Assembly (NCBI RefSeq): GCF_019745455.1
Contig: NZ_JAIETD010000050.1
Location: forward strand, 1 to 64,000
Origin: Methylobacterium sp.
GTDB lineage: Bacteria; Pseudomonadota; Alphaproteobacteria; Rhizobiales; Beijerinckiaceae
Direction of reading: 5' to 3'
Length of the DNA stretch: 64,000 nt
Shown: one piece after another, positions 11,226 through 18,511 of the stretch
How positions within the stretch are numbered: position 1 is the stretch's first letter
Layout: the number at the start of each line of letters is the position of its first letter
Made by a program: the position numbers and the translations under genes
Notes under the pieces: model-generated
Database searches by the model: none
Told to the model about the DNA's origin: nothing
What the model saw: the letters and a program-made list of their open reading frames with translations, nothing else

Positions 11226-11693
11226 TCAGGCGGTGGGAGCCTTGCGCCCGCCGTAGTAATCGTCGAGCCGGCCGCCATAGGCCGGATCTCCGAACGGGTC
11301 GTCACCCGGCGAATGGGTCGGCGCGCCCGAGAGCGTGTCCTCGTCGAGGTCGACGACGTAGCCGCCGAGCTCGACGCTGTAGCGGAGTGAGCGCCAGGGC
11401 AGCGGATGGCGGCTCTCGCCCATGCCCAGGAAGCCACCGAAGGCGAGGACCGCATAGGCGACCTGGCCGGAGACCTTGTCGACCATGAAGTTCTGCACAG
11501 TCCCGAGATGGCGCCCGTCCGGATTGTAGACCGCCGTGCCTTCGACCTTGTCGGAGGCGATCAGACGGGCCGTTTCGTCGTTCGGCACGCCTTCCGCGGC
11601 TGGATCGAGTTCGAGCGATCCGGGCGCGCGGAGGGTGCGTTCCTGATCCGAGGGAGGATTCGGGCGAGGTGAATTCGGCAGGTCGGTCGGCAT
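11226..11693 (-). CDS. Cytoplasmic PRC-barrel domain protein
   Basis: The 155-residue protein lacks a signal peptide. A PRC-barrel spans about residues 42-120 (ASDKVEGTAVYNPDG, VLAFGGFLGMGESRHPLPW). An acidic, Gly/Tyr-rich tail ends in DDYYGGRKAPTA. It is a paralogue in fold of the secreted PRC-barrel protein 1 kb away. The start at 11693 has GAGGAGA six bases upstream; an in-frame ATG at 11744 does not. Such proteins are frequent members of alphaproteobacterial stress regulons. A near-consensus EcfG-like site (GGAAC-N17-CGTC) lies about 35 bp upstream. Biochemical role unknown. Confidence 0.8.
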   Translation of the reverse strand: MPTDLPNSPRPNPPSDQERTLRAPGSLELDPAAEGVPNDETARLIASDKVEGTAVYNPDGRHLGTVQNFMVDKVSGQVAYAVLAFGGFLGMGESRHPLPWRSLRYSVELGGYVVDLDEDTLSGAPTHSPGDDPFGDPAYGGRLDDYYGGRKAPTA

Positions 11694-11727
11694 GCGCTCT
11701 CCTCGAAGGCCATCGCTTCGGCGAGGA

Positions 11728-11753
11728 GACGTGCGGGCCGGCATGGCGGTTCC
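11728..11753 (-). promoter_or_regulatory. Weak EcfG-like promoter for the second PRC-barrel gene
   Basis: The minus strand has GGAAC (11753-11749), 17 bases, then CGTC (11731-11728). The last base departs from the consensus CGTT. Position and orientation suit the PRC-barrel gene starting at 11693. Confidence 0.3.
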
Positions 11754-11822
11754 GGTCTGCCTGAGGGCGCCTTTCGCCCCGCGATCTGTGGATGGCGGTG
11801 CGAGAGCCGATTATTTTCCCTT

Positions 11823-11847
11823 GGAACGCCGGAATGACCGCTTAGTT
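11823..11847 (+). promoter_or_regulatory. EcfG-like promoter for the SWIB gene
   Basis: GGAAC (11823-11827) is followed by a 17-base spacer and GTT (11845-11847), in an AT-richer stretch. A replaces C before GTT. The SWIB start codon is 73 bp downstream. Confidence 0.5.
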
Positions 11848-11920
11848 GTTGCAGCTATGCGCCTCGAGGCCTTACGGCCATGGAGAGACTGGCGCTCAAA
11901 GCCACATCCGGAGGGAAGCC

Positions 11921-12262
11921 ATGGCGACGAAGACTGCACCGAAGGCCGAGAAGCCGGCCGCTGCGCCTAAGGCGAAGAAGGCCGCCGAACCCAAGGCGAA
12001 GGCCGCTGGCGCGAAGCCCAACGCCCTGCAGCAGCCGCTCAAGCCCACCGCCGAGCTCGCCGCCATCGTCGGCACCGCGGCGCTGCCGCGCGGCGAGGTC
12101 GTCAGCAAGGTCTGGGAATACATCAAGAAGCACAACCTCCAGAACCCCGAGAACAAGCGTGAGATCCTCGCCGACGACAAGCTCAAGAAAGTCTTCGGCA
12201 AGGACAAGTGCACCATGTTCGAGATGAACAAGCACCTCGCCGCCCACCTCAAGTCGGCCTGA
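11921..12262 (+). CDS. SWIB/MDM2-domain protein with Lys/Ala-rich tail
   Basis: The 113-residue protein begins with about 38 residues of Lys/Ala/Pro repeats resembling a histone H1 tail. A SWIB/MDM2 fold follows (PTAELAAIVG, EVVSKVWEYIKKHNLQ, KKVFGKDKCTMFEMNKHL). In eukaryotes SWIB is part of chromatin-remodelling complexes; bacterial copies, first noted in chlamydiae, are of uncertain function. The basic tail suggests nucleic-acid or nucleoid binding, which is an inference. The ATG at 11921 is preceded by GGAGGGAAGCC, an excellent ribosome site. An EcfG-like promoter lies upstream and a textbook hairpin follows, so it is a single-gene unit. Confidence 0.9.
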   Translation: MATKTAPKAEKPAAAPKAKKAAEPKAKAAGAKPNALQQPLKPTAELAAIVGTAALPRGEVVSKVWEYIKKHNLQNPENKREILADDKLKKVFGKDKCTMFEMNKHLAAHLKSA

Positions 12263-12270
12263 GGCCGATC

Positions 12271-12295
12271 GCCCGGTCCCGTCGAGGGACCGGGC
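12271..12295 (+). terminator. Strong hairpin after the SWIB gene
   Basis: GCCCGGTCCC (12271-12280) pairs perfectly with GGGACCGGGC (12286-12295) across a 5-nt loop. The sequence then runs GCTCTTAT. It begins 8 bases after the stop codon and lies before the convergent SDR gene. Confidence 0.8.
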
Positions 12296-12316
12296 GCTCT
12301 TATCCCAACTCCTACG

Positions 12317-13114
12317 TTAGGCGATGTTGCGCAGCACGCCGCCATCGACCCTGAGGGCCGCGCCGCTGGTGGCACTCGCCGCCGGACTGCAGATGTAGGC
12401 CACCATGCTGGCGACCTCGTCCACGGTGGCGAGCCGCCCGATGAGCGAGGTCGGCCGGTGCTCGGCGACGAATTGTCGGCCCATGGCGTCGAGATCGGGG
12501 TCTTCGGTCCCCGCCGCCATCTGCTTCATGAAATCGGCGACGCCTTCCGATAGGGTCGGACCGGGCAGAACGCTGTTGACGGTAACCCCTGAGCCCGAGA
12601 CGGTCTCGGCAAGGCCCCGTGCGACAGCGAGCTGAGCGGTCTTCGTCATGCCGTAATGGACCATCTCCACCGGGATGTTGATGGCGGATTCGCTGGCGAT
12701 GAAGACGACACGTCCCCAGCCCTTTTCGACCATGCCCGGCGTGTAGGCGCGCGACAACCGCACGCCGCTCATCACGTTGGTGTCGAAGAAGCGCTGCCAA
12801 TCCTCGTCCGGGATGTCGAAGAACGGCTTGGGCTCGAAGATCCCGGCATTGTTGACGAGAATGTCGACCGTCGGCAGCCCCGCCACCACGGCCTCGGCGC
12901 TCGCGCAGGCCGCGACGTCACCCGGGGCGGCTAAGATCGCGCCGGAGCCTGTCTCTTCCTTCAGGCGCGCCACTGCCTCGGCGCAGCGCTGCGTGGTCCG
13001 TCCGTTGACCGCCACGGTGGCGCAGAGCTGTGCGAGCGCCTTGGCGATGGCGTAGCCGATGCCGCCGGTGGAGCCAGTGACGAGGGCGGTACGCCCTGTA
13101 AGATCGAGGTTCAT
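12317..13114 (-). CDS. SDR-family NAD(P)-dependent oxidoreductase
   Basis: The 265-residue classical short-chain dehydrogenase has the Rossmann motif TGSTGGIG (13-20), NNAG (88-91), and the catalytic Ser141/Ser143 region with Tyr154 and Lys158 (YGMTK). It reduces or oxidises an unidentified carbonyl or alcohol; 3-oxoacyl-ACP-reductase-like activity is one possibility. I chose the ATG at 13114, with AAGGA eight bases upstream; ATG 13123 is too close to that site. The upstream MFS gene ends 67 bp away on the same strand, so the two may form an operon for export and modification of one compound. Confidence 0.9.
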   Translation of the reverse strand: MNLDLTGRTALVTGSTGGIGYAIAKALAQLCATVAVNGRTTQRCAEAVARLKEETGSGAILAAPGDVAACASAEAVVAGLPTVDILVNNAGIFEPKPFFDIPDEDWQRFFDTNVMSGVRLSRAYTPGMVEKGWGRVVFIASESAINIPVEMVHYGMTKTAQLAVARGLAETVSGSGVTVNSVLPGPTLSEGVADFMKQMAAGTEDPDLDAMGRQFVAEHRPTSLIGRLATVDEVASMVAYICSPAASATSGAALRVDGGVLRNIA

Positions 13115-13181
13115 GGGGTTCATCCTTGGCTGATCGCCGTGCGGGATCGTGCGGGAGGACGTGATGTCGGAGGACGGCGAT

Positions 13182-14624
13182 TCAACCGCCGGGCTGTCGC
13201 CTGAGCACGCTCGCGGCCGCTCCCGCTGCGGCGAGTGCGCAGGCGCACCAGATCGCGGTCGTGATCGCCGGGCCATGGCCGGCGGCGCCGCTTCCGCCGG
13301 ATTCGTGGGCGAGCCCGAAAATCACCGCGACCAGGGCGGCGCCGAGGGACTGGCCGGTGAGGCGCGCCGTCGATTGCATGCCGCTCGCACCTCCGCTGCG
13401 ATGGCGCGGCGCGCTCGTGATGATCACCTTGTTGTTGGGCGATTGGAACAGGCCGAACCCGATGCCGCACAGGGTCAGGCGCCAGCCGATCTCGAAGGCG
13501 GAGGGGTTCGCCGGGAGCAGGGCGACGCTGGCGAGGCCGATGGCGAGGAGGGCGAGTCCGACGCCGCCGAGCAGCCCGGGCGCGTAGCGGTCGGCGAGCC
13601 TACCCGAGATCGGCGCCGCGATCGCGATGGCGATCGGCCAGGGCGTCATCAGGAACCCGGTCTGGGTCTCGGAGAGCCGCATGACGTCCTGGAAGTAGAA
13701 GGGCAGGGCGACGTAGGCCATCATCTGCGCGGCGAAGGAGGCGATCGACGTCGCCATCGACAGCGCGAAGGCGGGGATGCGCAGGAGATCGACGGGAAGC
13801 AGCGGCGCCGGCAGGGAGAGCTGCGTCCTCACGAAGACCGCGCCGACGACGAGGCCGGCGGCAATCTCCGCCACGGCGATCCAGCGGCCCTCGGCTTGCC
13901 CGATTCCGTCGATGCCGATGATGAGCAGGCCGAAGGTCACCGCGTTGAGAAGCGCGCTGACGACGTCGAAGCGCGCGCCGCTCCTCGGGGTGAACGGCAA
14001 GGTCCGCAGCGCCACCGCGAAGGCGACGAGGCCGACCGGAACGTTGACGAGGAAGAGCCAGGGCCAGGTCGCTACCGAGAGGATCGCCGCAGCCACGGTG
14101 GGGCCGGCCGCAGAGGCCATCGCGACGATGAGCGCCACGGTGCCCACCCCGCGTCCGATGAGCTTGCTCGGATAGATGAAGCGGACGAGCGCGATGTTCA
14201 CGCTCATGATCCCTGCCGCGCCGATCCCCTGGGCGATCCGTGCCGCGACGAGCCAGCCGAGGGTCGGCGAGAGGGCGCAGGCGAGCGACGCGGCGGTGAA
14301 CAAGGCGAGGCCGAACAGGTAGACCCGGCGGTAGCCGAGGATGTCGCCCAGCGACGCGAAGGGGAGGAGCGAAGCCGTCACGGCGATCTGGAAGCTGTTG
14401 ACCACGAAGATCGCCGAGGCCGGGCTGACGCCGAGATCCTTGGCCATCACCGGCAGGGCGACGTTGACGATGGCGCCGTCGAGCACCGCCATGGTCATGG
14501 CGAGGCCGATCGCGAGCAGCGCCAGCATCCGCTCTCGAACGGGCAGGCCATCGGCAACTTTGCCGTCCGAACCCGCGCTGTTCGCGTTCTTGCCGGCTTC
14601 GTGCTCCTCGGCCACTTGCGTCAT
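13182..14624 (-). CDS. DHA2-type MFS multidrug efflux transporter
   Basis: The 480-residue membrane protein has about fourteen helices, matching the EmrB/QacA (DHA2) class. Motif D1-like VLDGAIVNVALPVMAKDLG lies in the first helix (residues 48-66), DILGYRRVYLFG forms the TM2-3 loop, and the antiporter-type segment around ALIVAMASAAGPTVAA is in helix 5. It should export drugs or metabolites in exchange for protons. No membrane-fusion (EmrA) gene is adjacent. It is probably co-transcribed with the SDR gene downstream. The first 30 residues are hydrophilic and cytoplasmic. Confidence 0.9.
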   Translation of the reverse strand: MTQVAEEHEAGKNANSAGSDGKVADGLPVRERMLALLAIGLAMTMAVLDGAIVNVALPVMAKDLGVSPASAIFVVNSFQIAVTASLLPFASLGDILGYRRVYLFGLALFTAASLACALSPTLGWLVAARIAQGIGAAGIMSVNIALVRFIYPSKLIGRGVGTVALIVAMASAAGPTVAAAILSVATWPWLFLVNVPVGLVAFAVALRTLPFTPRSGARFDVVSALLNAVTFGLLIIGIDGIGQAEGRWIAVAEIAAGLVVGAVFVRTQLSLPAPLLPVDLLRIPAFALSMATSIASFAAQMMAYVALPFYFQDVMRLSETQTGFLMTPWPIAIAIAAPISGRLADRYAPGLLGGVGLALLAIGLASVALLPANPSAFEIGWRLTLCGIGFGLFQSPNNKVIITSAPRHRSGGASGMQSTARLTGQSLGAALVAVIFGLAHESGGSGAAGHGPAITTAIWCACALAAAGAAASVLRRQPGG

Positions 14625-14717
14625 CGCCCCGCCCGTGGCCGAACCACGATCAATTCGCGGTGCCCTATCTCATTGCCGGGCCGTCCTCTTCAAGGCTGGC
14701 CCCTTCGGAGTCTCACG

Positions 14718-15743
14718 ATGCTGTTCCGTCCGTGCAGCCTTGCCCTGCGCCTGCCTGCCCTCGGCCTCGCCCTCGCTCTGGCCGCTATGCCCTCGGTCTC
14801 GGAAGCGCAGGAGGCGCCGCTCGGCATCGGCATCGAGGGTTTCGCCTATCCCTACCTCGTGCGGTTTCTGGAGGTGAGCCGGGACGGCGAGCGCCAGCGC
14901 CTCGCCTATATGGACGTGGTGCCGACCGGCACCGCCAACGGCCGCACCGTGCTGCTGCTGCACGGCCGCAACTTCCCGTCGAGCTACTGGCAACCGGTCA
15001 TCGCCGCGCTGACCGGCGCCGGCTATCGGGTCGTTGCCGCCGACCAGCTCGGCTTCGGCAAGTCGTCGAAGCCGGTCGGGCCCTTCAGCTTCGACGTCAT
15101 GGCGGCCGACACCGTCGCGCTCCTCGATGTCCTGGGCCTCGCCCGCGTTGATGTCGTCGCCCACTCGATGGGCGGCATGCTGGCGGTCCGCCTCGCCCGC
15201 AACGCCCCGAGCCGGATCAACAGCCTCGTCCTCGAGGCCCCGATCGGGCTCGAGGATTACCGCTTCTTCGTGCCCCCGGTCTCGAACGAGACGCTCCTGC
15301 GGATCGAGACCGACGTGACGGCGGACGTCTACCGCCGGCAACTCATGACCAATTACGCCCTTTCCCTGCCGCCCTCCGCGATCGAGCCCTTCGTGCAGAT
15401 CCGCGAGCGGGTGAAGGGGTCTGGCGAGTATCCGCGCTGGGTCCAGTCCTTCGTGAATTCCTACCAGATCATCTGGGGCCAGCCGGTGGTCCACGAGATC
15501 CCGCTCGTGACCCATCCGACCCTGTTCGTGATGGGCGAGAACGACCGCAACGCGCCGGGCAGGCCGTTCGCGCCGGCGGAACTGAGGTCCAAGATGGGCG
15601 AGAACGCCGCCCACGCCCGCGCGCTCGCCGCCAGGATGCCGGACGGGCGCGCCGAGGTGCTCCCCGGCATTGGCCATCTCGTCCACATGGAGGCGACCGA
15701 CACCTTCAACGGGTTGACGCTGGATTTCCTGAACGGGCATTGA
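14718..15743 (+). CDS. Secreted alpha/beta-fold hydrolase
   Basis: The 341-residue protein has a signal peptide (cleavage probably near SEAQ, residue 31). Its hydrolase core has the oxyanion segment LLHGRN (80-85), nucleophile elbow HSMGG with Ser150, acid Asp276 (GENDRN) and His320 (GIGH). It is therefore a complete periplasmic esterase or lipase-like enzyme; the substrate is unknown. I chose the ATG at 14718 because CGGAG lies 7 bases upstream and it begins the signal peptide. The same frame stays open far upstream, antisense to the MFS gene, but that part is a shadow. A hairpin overlaps the stop codon. Confidence 0.9.
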   Translation: MLFRPCSLALRLPALGLALALAAMPSVSEAQEAPLGIGIEGFAYPYLVRFLEVSRDGERQRLAYMDVVPTGTANGRTVLLLHGRNFPSSYWQPVIAALTGAGYRVVAADQLGFGKSSKPVGPFSFDVMAADTVALLDVLGLARVDVVAHSMGGMLAVRLARNAPSRINSLVLEAPIGLEDYRFFVPPVSNETLLRIETDVTADVYRRQLMTNYALSLPPSAIEPFVQIRERVKGSGEYPRWVQSFVNSYQIIWGQPVVHEIPLVTHPTLFVMGENDRNAPGRPFAPAELRSKMGENAAHARALAARMPDGRAEVLPGIGHLVHMEATDTFNGLTLDFLNGH

Positions 15744-15752
15744 GCGCCCGTT
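15732..15752 (+). terminator. Hairpin overlapping the hydrolase stop codon
   Basis: AACGGGC (15732-15738) pairs with GCCCGTT (15746-15752). The TGA stop is in the 7-nt loop and TTTCG follows. It looks like a short intrinsic terminator. Confidence 0.5.
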
Positions 15753-15854
15753 TCGTCAACGAGGAGCGGCTCGCTTCCGCGAGAGCGGATAAAGCCCCCA
15801 TAGCCGGTAAGAATTCCGTGTTGCCGCCCCCGATCGCCTGATTCGCTGATGTCC

Positions 15855-15879
15855 GGAACGGCGCCTCATGCGATACGTT
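15855..15879 (+). promoter_or_regulatory. EcfG-consensus promoter for the PAS kinase gene
   Basis: GGAAC (15855-15859), a 16-base spacer, then CGTT (15876-15879): a full match to the alphaproteobacterial EcfG consensus. The kinase start codon is 51 bp downstream. This is one of the two best such sites in the window. Confidence 0.65.
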
Positions 15880-15930
15880 GATCGCCATCCACGGGCTTGC
15901 GGGGCTTGGGGCGGGCGGATCGGGAGTAGC

Positions 15931-16977
15931 ATGGGCACGGATACCTCGGCGACCGGGAGCGTGGCTGAGAGCCTGGTGGGAGATGCCTTCCAGGATTTCG
16001 CGAACGACGTGCCGCTCATGATGTGGCGTTCCGACGCCAACGGTCTTGCCATCCACCACAATGAGAGCTGGGTGCGATTCACCGGACGCCGGCCTGAGGA
16101 AGAGGCCGGCGAGGGCTGGCGCCGCGGCCTCCACCCGGACGACATCGAGCGCCACGCTGCCCTGGTGGCCGACGCCTTCGGGGCACGCCAGCCCTACACC
16201 GCCGAGTTTCGCCTGCGCCGCCACGACGGGGCTTACCGCTGGCTCCTGGATACCGCGAGACCGATCGATCGCGGGGGTGTGTTCTCGGGGTATCTCGGCA
16301 CCTGTTTCGACATCACCGACCGCAAACATGCAGAGGAGCACGCCGCCGCCGCCCTCGCCGAGAAGGAGGCGCTGCTGGCGGAGGTCTACCACCGCGTCCG
16401 CAACAACTTGCAGGTGATGGTCAGCCTGATCGGGCTCTATGGCCGCGCAGCACCTGCTCCCTGTCGGGGCAGCTTCGAAGCCTTGGGCCAGCGAGTCCGT
16501 GCGATCGCCCTGGTCCAGCAGCACCTCCATGAGGCGCCCCACATCGCTTCGATCGATCTGCGCGATTATCTTCACCGGCTCGCCTCAGGCCTCGGACAAT
16601 TGCGCCGGGCGGGCCGAATCAGCGTCGTCGTCGAGGGATACGGCACCACCCTCGTCGAGCCCCGCACCGCCAATGCCTTGGGCATGATCGTCGCCGAAGT
16701 CGTCGCCGAATGCCTCGACACGACGGCCGATTCCGTCTCCTGCACCATCTCGATTCGCATCGACGCCAAGGCGGGGGCACCGGTGGGCCTCTCCATCGTC
16801 ACCGGAACCGGCCAGGAGGCCGTCCCGGCTCCGGCCGGTGCCGTCCCGAACCTCGGCCCTCGGCTCATCGCCGCTTACGCGGCCCAGGCCGAGATCGCCG
16901 TACGCGGCAGCGCCAGCCCGAACGAACCCCTGGAATTGCAATTGCCCGAGGTCTTGACCCGGATCGTTGCCGGCTGA
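15931..16977 (+). CDS. PAS-domain HRxxN-type histidine kinase with degenerate ATPase half
   Basis: The 348-residue soluble protein has a PAS domain (about 22-130) with a PAC-like end (GTCFDITDRKHAEE). An H-box follows at 147-165, where YHRVRNNLQ places the phospho-acceptor His154 in the HRxxN pattern. Such HisKA_2/HWE kinases commonly feed the PhyR-NepR-EcfG stress pathway. The catalytic half looks non-functional. The N-box region (246-262, ANALGMIVAEVVAEC) lacks the expected Asn, and the stretch at 288-300 lacks the Asp-x-Gly ATP-lid motif. It may act as a histidine phosphotransfer or scaffold protein. Start at 15931 has GGAG four bases upstream. An EcfG-type promoter precedes it. Confidence 0.8.
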   Translation: MGTDTSATGSVAESLVGDAFQDFANDVPLMMWRSDANGLAIHHNESWVRFTGRRPEEEAGEGWRRGLHPDDIERHAALVADAFGARQPYTAEFRLRRHDGAYRWLLDTARPIDRGGVFSGYLGTCFDITDRKHAEEHAAAALAEKEALLAEVYHRVRNNLQVMVSLIGLYGRAAPAPCRGSFEALGQRVRAIALVQQHLHEAPHIASIDLRDYLHRLASGLGQLRRAGRISVVVEGYGTTLVEPRTANALGMIVAEVVAECLDTTADSVSCTISIRIDAKAGAPVGLSIVTGTGQEAVPAPAGAVPNLGPRLIAAYAAQAEIAVRGSASPNEPLELQLPEVLTRIVAG

Positions 16978-17075
16978 CGTGGGCCACGCTTCGCCTTCGT
17001 GGCGAAGCCGACCTATATCCAGGGCGCCGCACTCAAGTTCGTGCCCTCGTCGTCGAAACCCGGTTTGCCGTCGCC

Positions 17076-17501
17076 ATGCTTCCCCCGATCGAGACCATCG
17101 TCGAGAATTTCACTTTCATAGAGGATTGGGAGGAGCGGTACCGCTACGTGATCGAACTCGGCCGTGCCCTGCCGCCTGGGGACGAGTCCCTGCACAGCGA
17201 GGTCAACAAGGTCCATGGCTGCGCCAGTCAGGTCTGGCTCGATCTCGGCCTCGACAGCTCAAGCCCGGAACCCCGCCTGAGCGTTCGCGGCGATAGCGAC
17301 GCTCATATCGTGCGCGGCCTCGTCGCCCTCATGGTCGCCCTTTTCGATGGCAAGACTCCGAAGGAGGCTGCCGCCACCGACGCCTTCGCCCTCTACAGCG
17401 AACTCGGGCTTGCGGAGCACCTGACGCCGCAGCGTTCCAACGGCGTGCGCGCGATGGCGGACCGCATCCGCCGGGATGTGGTCCAACTCGCGGCGGCATA
17501 G
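17076..17501 (+). CDS. sufE: SufE-family Fe-S assembly sulfur acceptor
   Basis: The 141-residue protein matches SufE: the N-terminal IVENFTFIEDWEERYRYVIELG segment is followed by the conserved HGCASQVW, in which Cys49 accepts sulfane sulfur from the SufS desulfurase. In the cell it relays sulfur for iron-sulfur cluster assembly. Length is typical. The suf operon itself is not nearby; an isolated sufE is common in Rhizobiales. The ATG at 17076 lacks a clear Shine-Dalgarno but begins exactly at the conserved N-terminus. It is convergent with the DUF6456 gene, with only 6 bp between stops. Confidence 0.93.
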   Translation: MLPPIETIVENFTFIEDWEERYRYVIELGRALPPGDESLHSEVNKVHGCASQVWLDLGLDSSSPEPRLSVRGDSDAHIVRGLVALMVALFDGKTPKEAAATDAFALYSELGLAEHLTPQRSNGVRAMADRIRRDVVQLAAA

Positions 17502-17507
17502 CGACGT

Positions 17508-18350
17508 TCATCCCCGCCAGATCCGCATGCGGGCGCGGTCGGGACCGGTCGCTTCCCGCTCCAAGCCGTAATGCTCGGCGAGGCGTGCGAGGGCGATCTT
17601 CGCCACCACCTTGGCCGAGCGCGCCGGCCAGCGCCTTTCCGCCTCGATCCTCTCCAAACCCTTGAGGAAGCCGCAGAGGTCGATCAGCAGTCCCGACAGG
17701 TCGCTGCCGACGGCCTCGAGGGCGGCGCGGACCCGCTGGCGTCCAGCGAGCATGGTATCGGAGGCCCCCGAAGGATCGCGCGGGCCGCCGCCATCGACCT
17801 TGATGCCGCTCCAATCGGCTCCCAGTCGCGGCATCAGCGACGCCGTGGTGAGGTCGCGCCGCAGCCTTTCGCCGACCTCGAAGCAGGCCGCATCGATAAG
17901 GGGCCGGCCATCGCGGTCGCGCCGCCGCGCCATCCAGGCGAGGGGGCTCTCCGATGCATCGCGCAAGGGGCCGTTCCGGCGATCGGCATCGCCGACGATA
18001 TCGAGATGCTGGGCGAGATGCGGGGGGGCATCCCCAGCCGACTCGCGCCGCAGCCGTGCCAGGCCGGCTTGGCTGATCGTCAACCGACCACGGCGCCCAT
18101 GATCGCGCTCGGCAAGATCCCTGTTCACGAGCGCATCACCTGCGTTCCGCGGGAGCCGCCCCGACCCCAGCGACACGCCGTTCCCGCCGCCGCGGACCAG
18201 GATTCCGTCCTCGGTGAGCGGGTCGTCGATCGCGTATGCGCCTTCGCGGCCGAGTGCCGACAGCAGCCGTGCCGCATCGCGGTCGAGGTCGCTATCTTCT
18301 CCGCCTCGGCCGATGACGGATCTGGAGTTGGGCTTGCAGGTGACGTTCAT
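17508..18350 (-). CDS. DUF6456-type protein, possible DNA-binding regulator
   Basis: The 280-residue protein resembles alphaproteobacterial DUF6456 proteins. The C-terminal 140 residues (SPLAWMARRRDRDGRPLID, ERLRRDLTTASLMPRLGADW, LIDLCGFLKGLERIEAERRW) carry the domain, with a helical, Arg-rich character suggesting nucleic-acid contact. The N-terminal half includes a Gly-rich region and LTISQAGLARLRRE, which is winged-helix-like. It neighbours mucR and shares its strand. Function is unproven. I prefer the ATG at 18350 (GGAA seven bases upstream); a TTG at 18398 would extend it by 16 residues. Confidence 0.75.
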   Translation of the reverse strand: MNVTCKPNSRSVIGRGGEDSDLDRDAARLLSALGREGAYAIDDPLTEDGILVRGGGNGVSLGSGRLPRNAGDALVNRDLAERDHGRRGRLTISQAGLARLRRESAGDAPPHLAQHLDIVGDADRRNGPLRDASESPLAWMARRRDRDGRPLIDAACFEVGERLRRDLTTASLMPRLGADWSGIKVDGGGPRDPSGASDTMLAGRQRVRAALEAVGSDLSGLLIDLCGFLKGLERIEAERRWPARSAKVVAKIALARLAEHYGLEREATGPDRARMRIWRG

Positions 18351-18438
18351 GATATGTTCCGCTACGCAGAAGCACGGCGCCGACTGCCGTTCAACCAACG
18401 ATAAAGGAAAAATATCCTATAGCAAGTCTTGACAGCCC

Positions 18439-18494
18439 AAAAAACCGAACGCGTAACGACGCGGCGCACGGGCGGTCCGCAGAACCCGCCCATG
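18439..18494 (-). terminator. Terminator of mucR
   Basis: On the minus strand a 9-bp stem (18494-18486 with 18475-18467) is followed by a second short hairpin, CGCGT/ACGCG (18450-18463). The sequence then runs TTCGG and six T residues (18444-18439). It lies just downstream of mucR. Confidence 0.6.
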
Positions 18495-18511
18495 CACACG
18501 CGAATGACGCC

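Noticed and set aside
13149..14717. Open frame extending the alpha/beta hydrolase far upstream
   Set aside because: It runs antisense through the DHA2 MFS gene. The hydrolase has its own ribosome site and signal peptide at 14718.
18429..18454. TTGACA near 18429, a possible sigma-70 -35 element
   Set aside because: It lies between the end of mucR and the start of DUF6456, both on the minus strand; on the plus strand no gene starts there and no good -10 follows.
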